Assembly (NCBI GenBank): GCA_026710225.1
Contig: JAPORI010000068.1
Coordinates: 1-20,412, forward strand
Length of the DNA: 20,412 nucleotides
Direction: 5' to 3'
Source: Betaproteobacteria bacterium
GTDB taxonomy: Bacteria; Pseudomonadota; Gammaproteobacteria; Tethybacterales; Tethybacteraceae
The position numbers and the translations under genes are program-made. Of the stretch, positions 1-7,485 are shown one piece after another. Every line of letters begins with the position of its first letter. The stretch's first letter is position 1. The notes beneath the pieces were generated by a model, which saw only the letters and a list, made by a program, of their open reading frames with translations, had not been told where the DNA came from and did no database searches.

Positions 1-781
1 CGGCGCAATGCGCGCCGATGAAATCGGCATCGGCTGCGCCGCCGGAAACCGCGCTGCGGCGGCGCACTTCGGCCAGCGCATTGATGCTGTCGCGCAACCG
101 GGCGGCGCGCTCATAGTCGCGCGCTGCGCTGGCTTGCTCCATCTGCGCAGCCAGATCGGCACTGACCTGTGAAGATGAGCCACGCATGAAGGCGCGGGCG
201 GCGGCGACATCCTTGCCGTATTCCGGCTCGTCGATCAGCCCGACGCAAGGAGCCGAACAGCGGCCGATCTGATAGAGCATGCACGGACGGCTGCGATTGG
301 CAAGCATCGCATCCGAACAGGTGCGCAGCCGAAAAGCTCGTTGCAGCAGGCGGATGCTCTCCTTTACCGCTCGGGAGTTGGGAAACGGCCCGAAGCAGCC
401 GGCATCCGGCTTGCCGCGATAAAACGCCAGCCGCGCATAGCGGTGGGCGGAAATCTTCAGATACGGATAGGTTGAATCATCCCTAAACAGAATGTTGTAG
501 CGCGGCCGCAGCGCCTTGATCTGATCGTTTTCCAGCAGCAGGGCATCATCGGCAGTGGGGGTAATGGTGGTCTCGAGCCGGACCGTTTCATCCACCATCA
601 TTGCAATGCGCGGCGTCAGCCGGCTGCGGCTGCCAAAATAACTGCGCACCCGCTTGCGCAGCGAGCCGGCCTTGCCCACATACAGCAACACATCGCCCCG
701 ATCAAAAAAGCGATAGACCCCCGGCTTGTCCGGCAACGCCGCGGCGGTCTTTTGCAAAGGATGCGGCTGGCAACTAGCCAT
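1..781 (-). CDS. uvrC: UvrABC excinuclease subunit C, N-terminal part (cut by window edge)
   Basis: UvrC makes the two incisions flanking DNA damage in nucleotide excision repair. I translated the minus strand from the ATG at 781-779. The first 260 codons give a GIY-YIG nuclease domain near residues 15-95, with GVYRFFD, VLLYVGKAGSLRKRV and ALLLENDQIK. These are followed by the conserved RPRYNILFRDDSTYPY and FGPFPN blocks and the Cys-containing RSRPCMLYQIGRCSAPCVGL segment. The last part visible is a UVR-motif-like helix (AARDYERAARLRDSINAL). The C-terminal RNase H-like and helix-hairpin-helix domains lie outside the window. The start fits the family, since MASCQPHPLQ leads straight into the GIY-YIG domain. 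I see no good Shine-Dalgarno sequence. It is divergent from the gene at 922. Identity is certain; only the start codon is slightly open. Confidence 0.96.
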   Translation of the reverse strand, partial: MASCQPHPLQKTAAALPDKPGVYRFFDRGDVLLYVGKAGSLRKRVRSYFGSRSRLTPRIAMMVDETVRLETTITPTADDALLLENDQIKALRPRYNILFRDDSTYPYLKISAHRYARLAFYRGKPDAGCFGPFPNSRAVKESIRLLQRAFRLRTCSDAMLANRSRPCMLYQIGRCSAPCVGLIDEPEYGKDVAAARAFMRGSSSQVSADLAAQMEQASAARDYERAARLRDSINALAEVRRRSAVSGGAADADFIGAHCA

Positions 782-860
782 CGGCACGCTCTTGCCCTGA
801 AACCGCAAACATGAGCATTATTTTCCAACCATCGGCAAATTGGCCGGGCAGCAGGACCGC

Positions 861-890
861 TTGCCCAATCGGCAGCCGGTGTGGTATAAT
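861..890 (+). promoter_or_regulatory. Strong sigma70-type promoter with extended -10, for the gene at 922
   Basis: TTGCCC (861-866) is followed by an 18-base spacer and a perfect TATAAT (885-890). TGG just before the hexamer forms an extended -10 (TGnTATAAT). Transcription would start near 897, leaving a leader of about 25 bases. The promoter lies between the reading frame's first possible ATG (811) and the ATG at 922, which is good evidence that 922 is the true start. Confidence 0.8.
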
Positions 891-921
891 AAAAATGAAA
901 GCAAATGAAAGGAGGTTCCTT

Positions 922-2082
922 ATGTCCATTCCCAGCGTAACCGGTGATCGCAACCCGGCATCAGTCAATCCGAATGCCGAAGTTGCCAGCACCGCCACTG
1001 CCACCGGGCAGTTTCAGGGCAGCGCCACTGAAGTTGTCTCGTCGCGCAGCAAGGAGGCCCGGCCCGGCGCGCAGACAGCCGCAAACATATCGGCCTGGAA
1101 ACTCGGCGAGAAAGGCAACAGCGCCAGCCGCCTGTTGCACAACCTCAAGACTTATGCCGAGGCGGCAAAGCAGCAGGCTTTGAATCGGCAAGGGGCAACC
1201 GGCAAGGATGCCGGCAAGGCCAAGTCGGCCAAGAAGTCATTGCTCGGCATCTTCAAGAACAAGAGTCCCGGCAAGGCAACAGCCGCGCCCGCCAGCGCCG
1301 GCAGCGGCAGCCGCAAGGAGCGAATTGAAGCGCTGGCCGGAAACGACCGGGTGATCTTGCGTGATCCGGAGGCATCGATTTTGATCAACCAGGCCGGATC
1401 GATTCTCAACAATGCCAATGTCGTGCCCCGCGCCCGGGAAATCATGGAAAAAACCGGCAACCGCGAGGAACTCACCGATTTCTTTTTGCAGCAACTCGAC
1501 ATCAGAAACGGCGGCCAGAAACGGCACTTTCGCAACATCGCCACCGCCCTTACCGACGCGGCCTGCATAGCCGAAACGCCCAACGGCGCGCAGCGCATCA
1601 TCGCGGCTGGTCACCCGGACATGGATCCGGCCCGGCAGGCAAAATTCGCCCAGCGCATCGATCTGGCAGCCTTGCTGCTGTCCAGATTGCAGGATGTCAG
1701 TTATGTTCCCGCGCGTCCCCAGATGCAGCAGCTGGTCAAGGACGGCAACTTCAAGAACTTCGGCGACACCAAGATGAACAATCCCTATCTGGACCTGGTC
1801 AAGAGCAATGACTTCACTGCCGCTGACGAAGGGCACATCCGCAAGGCGCTGCTCGATGCAACCAAGCTCATGGAAGACGGTGCGCAACTGATTGCCGATT
1901 CAGTGCTCGGCGAGGAATCGGCTGTTGATGCCCAACGCCTGATCAAGCAGGCAGAGCGCTGCGGGATCAAGGTAACCGTGGGCAAGGAGACCACCTTCGC
2001 CGACCAGGTGCAAACCGAAACATCCTTTCAGGTGCAAGACAACCGGCAACCGGCGGGCGAAAAAATGGAAACGCTGGTCTAG
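922..2082 (+). CDS. Unrecognised 386-residue soluble protein, effector-like composition
   Basis: I do not recognise this protein. The start at 922 is set by a near-perfect ribosome-binding site (AAGGAGGT, 909-916, five bases before ATG) and by the promoter at 861-890. Residues 1-60 are rich in Ser, Thr, Ala, Asn and Pro, with no hydrophobic signal. Residues 95-135 are Lys/Gly/Ala/Ser-rich and probably disordered (KDAGKAKSAKKSLLGIFKNK). Residues 135-350 look mainly alpha-helical (for example REELTDFFLQQLD and ARQAKFAQRIDLAALLLSRLQ), and the tail is polar. There are only two cysteines and no membrane segment. A polar N-terminus without a signal peptide is common in type III or type IV secreted effectors. 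GQFQGSATEVVSS (29-41) also faintly recalls the N-terminus of YopN/SctW gatekeepers. Both ideas are inference, and no secretion gene is in the window. It is monocistronic, with strong expression signals. Confidence 0.85.
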   Translation: MSIPSVTGDRNPASVNPNAEVASTATATGQFQGSATEVVSSRSKEARPGAQTAANISAWKLGEKGNSASRLLHNLKTYAEAAKQQALNRQGATGKDAGKAKSAKKSLLGIFKNKSPGKATAAPASAGSGSRKERIEALAGNDRVILRDPEASILINQAGSILNNANVVPRAREIMEKTGNREELTDFFLQQLDIRNGGQKRHFRNIATALTDAACIAETPNGAQRIIAAGHPDMDPARQAKFAQRIDLAALLLSRLQDVSYVPARPQMQQLVKDGNFKNFGDTKMNNPYLDLVKSNDFTAADEGHIRKALLDATKLMEDGAQLIADSVLGEESAVDAQRLIKQAERCGIKVTVGKETTFADQVQTETSFQVQDNRQPAGEKMETLV

Positions 2083-2094
2083 CCGCAAGGCTTG

Positions 2095-2112
2095 CCCGGC
2101 TAGCTGGCCGGG
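2095..2112 (+). terminator. Weak hairpin after the 922 gene
   Basis: CCCGGC and GCCGGG form a 6-bp stem around the loop TAGCTG, 13 bases after the stop codon. No T-tract follows, so this is at best a weak or Rho-assisted terminator. The C-rich, G-poor stretch just downstream (2171-2220) would suit Rho loading. Confidence 0.3.
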
Positions 2113-2113
2113 A

Positions 2114-2222
2114 TTCAACCGGTCCAACAAGTTGCGTTACAATATCCTCGCAACAACAGTTGCGTTGCGCACTTGAACTTCAACCGAATCACTTCCAACC
2201 ACCAAGAACAACAATCCAGACG
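2114..2222 (+). promoter_or_regulatory. Possible dusA promoter and a C-rich, G-poor leader with a hairpin
   Basis: TTCAAC (2114-2119), an 18-base spacer and TACAAT (2138-2143) make a modest promoter. CGCAAC-AACA-GTTGCG (2149-2164) is a perfect 6-bp hairpin at the expected transcript start, and GTTGCGTT occurs twice (2131-2138, 2159-2166). From 2171 to 2220 I count about 17 C against 4 G, the profile of a Rho-utilisation region. It could end the upstream transcript or regulate the dusA operon. Confidence 0.35.
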
Positions 2223-2259
2223 ATGAGTTCGTCCGGCCCGGTTGCGGCCCCCTAAAAAA

Positions 2260-3225
2260 ATGCAGCCGGCGCCTGCCGCTATTGACAGATCACTGTGCGT
2301 CGCGCCGATGATGCGCTATTCGCACACCCATGCCCGACACCTGTGGCGACTTTTGTGTCCGCCGGCGCTGCTGTATACGGAAATGATTCCGGCCGCGGCA
2401 CTCGCCGGCACACCAGCAAAGCGGCTGCTTTGCGATCCACGCCAGCAGCCGGTTGCGCTGCAAGTGGGCTGTCGCGAACCCGGCCAGTTCGCGCACGCCG
2501 CCGGCTGCGCCGAGCAACTTGGCTACGCCGAAATCAACCTCAACTGCGGCTGCCCGAGTCCGCGGGTGGCCGGCGGCGGCTTCGGAGCCTGCCTGATGGG
2601 CGAACCGCAGACGGTAGCCGCCTGCCTGGCGGCAGCAAAGGATGCGGTTTCGATTCCGGTGACGGTCAAGTGCCGGATCGCCATCGATGATATGGATGCC
2701 CAAACCGGTCTGGATCAGTTCGCAGACTGCGTGCTGGCCGCCGGCTGCGATGCGCTGATCGTGCACGCGCGGCGCGCCTGGCTGGCTGGCCTCAATCCGA
2801 AGGAAAACCGCACCCGGCCGCCACTGGATCACGATCGGGTGCTGCGCCTCAAACAGCGACTGGGATCATTTCCGGTGATCATCAACGGCGGCATCGACAG
2901 CCAGCAGCAGGCGGCCGATCTGATTGGACGCGGGGTCGACGGAGTGATGATCGGCCGGGCGGCGGTGCGCCGCACACTGCTGCTGGCCGAAATCGCCGCG
3001 ACACGCGGCTGCCGGATCGATGTCGCAGACGCGATCGCATCCTATCTTGACTACTGCGCCGGACAGCTGGCTGCCGGTGCTGCGGCGCGGATGCTGTTTG
3101 CGCCGCTGATGGGAGTGGCCGCCTGCAAGCAGGGCGCCCGCGCCTTTCGCCAGACGGTCGCCAAAGCCTGCGCCAACCGCGCCGACCCCAAAGAGGTGGC
3201 AGTTGCCGCCGCGAGCCTGGCATGA
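2260..3225 (+). CDS. dusA: tRNA-dihydrouridine synthase A-like
   Basis: This FMN enzyme reduces uridines in the tRNA D-loop using NADPH. DusA signatures are in order: CVAPMM (13-18), TEM (40-42), INLNCGCPSPRV (92-103) with the likely catalytic Cys98, FGACLM (108-113), VKCRIAIDD (136-144), LIVHARRAWLAGLNPKENR (166-184) and VIINGGI (206-212, FMN phosphate side). The 321-residue length fits DusA. The ATG at 2260 matches the family N-terminus; a TTG at 2242 in the same frame is possible but less likely. No Shine-Dalgarno sequence is visible. Oddly, the DWTD-like tetrad that normally follows the APM motif reads RYSH here, and ALQLGG reads ALQVGC. It is the first gene of a plus-strand run and overlaps ubiA by four bases (ATGA). 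Confidence 0.92.
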   Translation: MQPAPAAIDRSLCVAPMMRYSHTHARHLWRLLCPPALLYTEMIPAAALAGTPAKRLLCDPRQQPVALQVGCREPGQFAHAAGCAEQLGYAEINLNCGCPSPRVAGGGFGACLMGEPQTVAACLAAAKDAVSIPVTVKCRIAIDDMDAQTGLDQFADCVLAAGCDALIVHARRAWLAGLNPKENRTRPPLDHDRVLRLKQRLGSFPVIINGGIDSQQQAADLIGRGVDGVMIGRAAVRRTLLLAEIAATRGCRIDVADAIASYLDYCAGQLAAGAAARMLFAPLMGVAACKQGARAFRQTVAKACANRADPKEVAVAAASLA

Positions 3226-4088
3226 GTGTGCGGATCGCAGCGCGACTGGCCGATTACGCGCGACTGGCGCGGCTGGAAAAGCCGGCTGGCTGGCTGCTGC
3301 TGCTGTGGCCGACCCTGTGGGCGCTGTGGCTGGCCGGTGCACCGCCGCAGCCGGCCAATGTCGCGCTGTTCGTCGCCGGCGTCATCTGCACCCGCTCGTT
3401 CGGATGCTGCATCAACGACATCGCCGACCGGCGCCTGGATGCCCAGGTCGAACGCACCCGCAACCGGCCGCTGGCATCAGGAAGGATCAGTGTCGGGGAA
3501 GCCTGTCTGGTCGCAGCCGCCCTGCTGGGCTGCTGCCTGGGGCTGTGGCTGCTGCTGGCGCCGGCGGCGCGCATCTGGGCGATTGTCGCTCTGGCAGTCG
3601 CGGCAACCTATCCGCTAGCCAAGCGCATCACCCATCTGCCGCAGGCGCATCTGGGAATTGCGTTTGGCTGCGGGATACCGATCGCGTTTGCGCATGTTAC
3701 CGGATCGGTGCCCGGGTCCGCCTGGCTACTGGTTGCGGCCAACTGGTTTCATGTGCTGGCCTATGATACCATCTATGCGATGGTGGATTTGCAGGACGAT
3801 CTGGCGGCCGGCAACCGCAGTTCGGCCATCCTGTTCGGCAAGCGGGTGGTGCTGGCGGTGGCCTGCTGCTACTTCCTGCTGCTGGCGCTGATGATCGCCC
3901 ATGGCATAGTTGTCGGCGCGCCCTTCGGCTTCTATCTGGCTTGCGGCCTGGGCTTCGGAATGGCGGCTAGATACCTGCGCATGATCAAACAACGCGACCG
4001 CGGCCGCTGCTTGCTGGCATTCAGGCTCAACCACTGGCTGGGAGCACTGCTGTTTGCCGGCATCGCGCTGCCGGCGGCGGCCGGATAG
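3222..4088 (+). CDS. ubiA: 4-hydroxybenzoate polyprenyltransferase
   Basis: UbiA attaches the polyprenyl tail to 4-hydroxybenzoate in the inner membrane, an early step of ubiquinone synthesis. The protein has 288 residues and about eight or nine hydrophobic segments, beginning at residues 22-39. Both Asp-rich Mg-pyrophosphate motifs are present: NDIADRRLD (65-73, followed by the conserved RTRNRPLASG) and DLQDD (189-193, in YAMVDLQDDLAAGNRSSAILFGK). The start is coupled to dusA through ATGA. It is unusually Cys-rich, with CC pairs near 62-63 and 104-105. No chorismate lyase (ubiC) gene is beside it. A UbiK-like gene at 14629 supports a ubiquinone pathway in this organism. Confidence 0.95.
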   Translation: MSVRIAARLADYARLARLEKPAGWLLLLWPTLWALWLAGAPPQPANVALFVAGVICTRSFGCCINDIADRRLDAQVERTRNRPLASGRISVGEACLVAAALLGCCLGLWLLLAPAARIWAIVALAVAATYPLAKRITHLPQAHLGIAFGCGIPIAFAHVTGSVPGSAWLLVAANWFHVLAYDTIYAMVDLQDDLAAGNRSSAILFGKRVVLAVACCYFLLLALMIAHGIVVGAPFGFYLACGLGFGMAARYLRMIKQRDRGRCLLAFRLNHWLGALLFAGIALPAAAG

Positions 4089-4108
4089 CAACCGGGTCAA
4101 TCGCGATC

Positions 4109-5008
4109 ATGTCTTTGCGCGCCGGATTGGCGCGACTGCGCGGCAAGGTGGCCGATGCCCTGGCGCAATCGGATCTGGAACAGATCTGGCGCGAACTGGA
4201 ACGCGGCCTGCTGGCCGCCGACGCCGGCACTGCCGCCGCCCGCGCCTTTGTTGAAGGAGCGCGGCAAAGAGCCGGCACCTCACCCAATCTGGCCGCGGTA
4301 GGCAACGCAGTGCACGCCGAGTTTGCACAGACTCTGGGCAAGTTGCACGAAGCTCAACCGGCCAGCCGCAGCCAGCCGCACATCATCATGATGGTCGGAG
4401 CCAACGGCAGCGGCAAGACCACCACCTGCGCAAAAATCGGCAGAGCCGAAATCGAGGCCGGCGGCCGGGTGGTGCTAGCCGCCTGCGACACTTTCCGCGC
4501 TGCCGCCAGCGAACAACTCACCTTCTGGGCCGAGCGCCTCGGAGACAAGGCTCGCATCGTAACCGGCGAACGGGAACCGGCTTCCGTCGCATACAACGCA
4601 ATCGGCGCGGCGGTCTCCGAAAATGCAACCCTCGCCCTGATCGATACCGCCGGCCGCCAGAGCAACAACCGCGCCCTGATGGCCGAAGCGCAAAAAATCA
4701 AGCGGGCGGTAAGCAAGGCGCTGCCGGGTGCGCCCCACGAAGTTATCCTCACCCTCGATGCCAACACCGGCCAGAACGCGGTTTCGCAGTTGCAGGCTTT
4801 TGACCAGGCGGTGGGTGTAACCGCTCTGGCGGTAACCAAGCTCGACAGCACCGCCCGCGGCGGAGTGCTGCTGGCGATAGCCGCCGCCCGACCGCGGCCG
4901 GTGCGCTATCTGGGCGTCGGCGAAGGCTCCGACGATCTGCTTGCCTTTGCCCCGGAAGAATTCGCATCGGCACTGCTTGCCGAGCGCAAGCCAACCAGCG
5001 AGAACTGA
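4109..5008 (+). CDS. ftsY: Signal recognition particle receptor FtsY (short form, NG domains only)
   Basis: FtsY is the SRP-receptor GTPase that docks ribosomes making membrane proteins at the Sec translocon. Residues 1-80 are the helical N domain and 90-290 the G domain. Motifs are GANGSGKT (97-104, P-loop), DTFRAAA (127-133), DTAGR (179-183), TKLD (243-246) and GVGEGSDDL (269-277). At 299 residues it lacks the long acidic A domain of E. coli FtsY, which is common in other bacteria. Membrane binding would rest on the N-terminal helix (MSLRAGLARLRGKV). Ffh is excluded because there is no M domain. The usual ftsE/ftsX partners are absent. The stop shares one base with the next start (TGATG). 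Confidence 0.95.
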   Translation: MSLRAGLARLRGKVADALAQSDLEQIWRELERGLLAADAGTAAARAFVEGARQRAGTSPNLAAVGNAVHAEFAQTLGKLHEAQPASRSQPHIIMMVGANGSGKTTTCAKIGRAEIEAGGRVVLAACDTFRAAASEQLTFWAERLGDKARIVTGEREPASVAYNAIGAAVSENATLALIDTAGRQSNNRALMAEAQKIKRAVSKALPGAPHEVILTLDANTGQNAVSQLQAFDQAVGVTALAVTKLDSTARGGVLLAIAAARPRPVRYLGVGEGSDDLLAFAPEEFASALLAERKPTSEN

Positions 5009-5727
5009 TGGCAACACCGACTACGGAACTCTATCGCGATCAGCCGCGGCTTTGCGAATGCGCAGCGACCGTTGTCGATATTCAAACCGAAGGCGTCATC
5101 CTTGATCAAACCGTATTCTTCGCCGCCAGCGGCGGCCAGCCCGGCGACACCGGCGAGCTGATTGCCGCCGATGGAACTGTCTATCCGGTTGCCAACACCG
5201 TCCGCGACCGGCAAACCGCCGCGCACCTGCACTGCCTGGACGGTGAGGATAGCCCCGAGCGCGGTCAACAGTTGACCGCTCGGATCGACTGGCCGCGCCG
5301 CTACAAGATCATGCGCACCCACACCGCGATGCATCTGTTGTGCGCGGCAGTTGCCGAAACGGTTACCGGCGGCAGCTTCCAGCCGCTGCGCGGCCGGATA
5401 GATTTCGACATCCCCGAGCCGCCCGAGCGCGCTGCCATCGAAGCTAAACTCAATGAATTTGTTGGCGCCGATGCACCAGTAACCACCCGCTGGGTGGATC
5501 AGGACTATCTGGCCTCCCGGCCGGAACTGATCAGGACCATGGCGGTGCGACCGCCGGCAACGGCCAACCGGATAAGCTTGGTCGAGATCGCCGGCATTGA
5601 TTTGCAGGCCTGCGGCGGCACCCATGTTGCGCGCAGCGGCGAAGTGGGAGCAATGCGCATTGCCAGGATCGAAAAGAAGGGACGCCTGAACCGGCGCATA
5701 ATAATCGAACTGCTCGATGAAAACTGA
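5008..5727 (+). CDS. Alanyl-tRNA editing protein, AlaX type
   Basis: This is a free-standing relative of the AlaRS editing domain, which hydrolyses Ser-tRNA(Ala) or Gly-tRNA(Ala). The 239 residues contain the N-terminal FFAASGGQPGDTG block (37-49) and a zinc site made by HTAMH (His105, His109) and CGGTH (Cys202, His206). The order and spacing match AlaX/ThrRS-SAD proteins. The N-terminal block and length suggest the longer AlaX class rather than the minimal AlaX-S. Start 5008 overlaps the ftsY stop by one base. The gene overlaps the next one by 11 bases, so the three are probably co-translated. The substrate is inferred from the family. Confidence 0.92.
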   Translation: MATPTTELYRDQPRLCECAATVVDIQTEGVILDQTVFFAASGGQPGDTGELIAADGTVYPVANTVRDRQTAAHLHCLDGEDSPERGQQLTARIDWPRRYKIMRTHTAMHLLCAAVAETVTGGSFQPLRGRIDFDIPEPPERAAIEAKLNEFVGADAPVTTRWVDQDYLASRPELIRTMAVRPPATANRISLVEIAGIDLQACGGTHVARSGEVGAMRIARIEKKGRLNRRIIIELLDEN

Positions 5728-6538
5728 TTCGAATTCAGCACCATCCCAGGCGGCTTTCCTGGTGATTGGCGACGAAATCCTGTCCGGCCGCACCGTCGAG
5801 GCAAACATCGCATTGCTGGCTAGAAAGCTCGATGCGCACGGCATCCCCTTGCGCGAATGCCGGATCGTCCCCGACCAGCAGGATGCGATCATCACCGCCC
5901 TCAACGAACTGCGCAGCAGCCACGCCATCGTATTCACTTCCGGCGGCATCGGCCCCACCCACGATGACATAACCGCCGCCTCAGTCGCAAAGGCATTCTC
6001 GGTGCAACTGATCCGCTCGCAAGAGACCGAACGCGCCCTGCGCGCCACGAGCAAGGCTAGCAGCGAGCAAGCACTCGAAGCCCGGCTGCGCATGGCCGAT
6101 GTTCCCGATGGCAGCAGCCTGATAAAGTGTTCGGCAACTGCCGCACCCGGATTTCAAATCGAAAATGTCTTCGTGCTTGCCGGAGTCCCGTTCATTTTTG
6201 CGGCAATGCTTGAAGTCGTGCTCGCCGGGCTGCCGGCGGCTACGGCAATCGCATCCTGCTCACTGAGAGTTGCGGTGGGCGAAAGCGAAATAGCCAATCT
6301 GCTGGCAAAAGTTCAGCAGCAGTTCCCGGATGTGCAGATGGGAAGCTATCCGAAATTCATCGCCGGCAAATACCGCTCAGATCTGGTTGCCCGCGCCGCC
6401 AACCACAAAGCGGCCGAAGCGGCGATGGCCGAGTTGGCAAGAAAACTTGAGCAAGCCGGCATCAACTGGGAAAGCGGCAAGCCGGCCGACCCGGCGGCGG
6501 CCGCCGAATCTGAAACACAGAAAAAGGAAAGTCGCTAG
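5717..6538 (+). CDS. CinA N-terminal / MoaB-fold protein (competence-damage-inducible A family)
   Basis: This MoCF-biosynthesis fold protein has 273 residues. GDEILSGRTVEAN (18-30) and TSGGIGPTHDDIT (74-86) are the family signatures and bind a nucleotide- or pterin-like ligand. It resembles the stand-alone COG1058 proteins. The C-terminal CinA nicotinamide-nucleotide amidohydrolase domain is missing, so NMN deamidase activity should not be assumed. Related CinA domains have pyrophosphatase activity, which is a guess here. The last 25 residues are low-complexity (ADPAAAAESETQKK). It starts 11 bases inside the preceding gene. Its stop TAG shares the palindrome CTAG (6535-6538) with the stop of the convergent ankyrin gene, so there is no room for a terminator. 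Confidence 0.9.
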   Translation: MKTDSNSAPSQAAFLVIGDEILSGRTVEANIALLARKLDAHGIPLRECRIVPDQQDAIITALNELRSSHAIVFTSGGIGPTHDDITAASVAKAFSVQLIRSQETERALRATSKASSEQALEARLRMADVPDGSSLIKCSATAAPGFQIENVFVLAGVPFIFAAMLEVVLAGLPAATAIASCSLRVAVGESEIANLLAKVQQQFPDVQMGSYPKFIAGKYRSDLVARAANHKAAEAAMAELARKLEQAGINWESGKPADPAAAAESETQKKESR

Positions 6539-7479
6539 TCGAGCGCCAGGTTGACGAACCGGGAAATGTAAAGGCCGGTGAGTTCGACTATTCCGATCTC
6601 CTCGGACCCGGGAACCTTCAGGGCCTCTATCACCCGGCTCTCCGGATTGTTGGCGATCGCAAGATGCAAGGCGCTATCGCCATTGACATCGATACTGTTG
6701 ATGTCGGCGCCGGCCGCGATCAGACTCTTGATGACCCGCGGCGAGGGATTGCTTATCGCCGCCATGTGCAGCGGCGTGAACTGCTCGTCATCGCGCAATG
6801 CGACATCGGCTCCGGCTTCCAACAGTTCCTCTATGACCTTGTGGTCAGGATTGTTGGCCGCGGCAAAATGCAGCGGCGTCGCACCGTCATCGGAGCGCTC
6901 GTTGATCTGCGCCCCCGACCTTATCAGCAACTTGACCACCGCTGCGGTCGGATTGCCGATGGCCGCCCAGTGCAAGGCGGTCAGGCCACCGTCGGAACGC
7001 TCTTCCACGCTGGAACCGGCATTGAGCAGGGCCTCGATTATCCTGGCCTGCGGATTCTTGCCTGCGGCCAGATGCAACGGCGTCTTGCCATACTGGTCGC
7101 GCAAGGCAACATCGGCACCGCCGGCGAGCAGCGCCCTGATCACCTTGGGTTCGGTGTTGAAGGCAACTGCCAGATGCAGCGGGGTAACCCCGTTTTCAGC
7201 CTTGGTGTTTATGTTGGCCGCAGATGCATCGTGATTGATCAGGCATCTGGTGATGTCGTCGGAAGTCGCCTTGCGGAAGAACTGCCCGGAAAGGAAGTTG
7301 CACGGGAGTTTCTTTTCGTCATCATCATCTTTCTTTTGGGCAAAGGCAGCCGTAATCGGGGCGACGCCCACAAGCAGAAAAAAGCAAGCCAGCAACGCAA
7401 TCAGCCCGCCAAAGCGCCGGCGGGAGCGGCCGCCAATCAGCGCAAATCTGGCCGGCAGGGAAATGTCATTTAGGAACAT
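6535..7479 (-). CDS. Exported ankyrin-repeat protein
   Basis: The protein has 314 residues. An N-terminal export signal has a long basic region with SRRRF (19-23, Tat-like), a hydrophobic core (24-46) and a probable cleavage site after AFA (45-47). A charged KKDDDDEKK linker follows. A capping helix pair holds C60 and C79, which could form a disulfide in the periplasm. Six ankyrin repeats then begin at residues 99, 133, 167, 201, 235 and 269 with an exact 34-residue period. Each follows the pattern TPLHxAAxxNPxxxVIxxLLxAGADVxxRD, and most carry NP in the hairpin between helices. Ankyrin repeats mediate protein binding; the partner is unknown. No useful Shine-Dalgarno sequence precedes the ATG; a TAGAAT box six bases upstream suggests a leaderless mRNA. 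A host-directed role is possible but unproven. Confidence 0.93.
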   Translation of the reverse strand: MFLNDISLPARFALIGGRSRRRFGGLIALLACFFLLVGVAPITAAFAQKKDDDDEKKLPCNFLSGQFFRKATSDDITRCLINHDASAANINTKAENGVTPLHLAVAFNTEPKVIRALLAGGADVALRDQYGKTPLHLAAGKNPQARIIEALLNAGSSVEERSDGGLTALHWAAIGNPTAAVVKLLIRSGAQINERSDDGATPLHFAAANNPDHKVIEELLEAGADVALRDDEQFTPLHMAAISNPSPRVIKSLIAAGADINSIDVNGDSALHLAIANNPESRVIEALKVPGSEEIGIVELTGLYISRFVNLALD

Positions 7480-7485
7480 GCCTCT

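Noticed and set aside
811..921. N-terminal extension of the 922 gene to the ATG at 811
   Set aside because: A strong promoter and ribosome-binding site lie inside it, and the extension has no Shine-Dalgarno sequence.
4906..6093. 395-codon minus frame across the AlaX and CinA-like genes
   Set aside because: The plus-strand proteins show clear motifs throughout; the minus frame is a low-complexity shadow.
6664..7473. Long open frame (about 269 codons) on plus, antisense to the ankyrin gene
   Set aside because: It has no family features and its openness follows from the repetitive GC-rich codons of the ankyrin repeats on the other strand.
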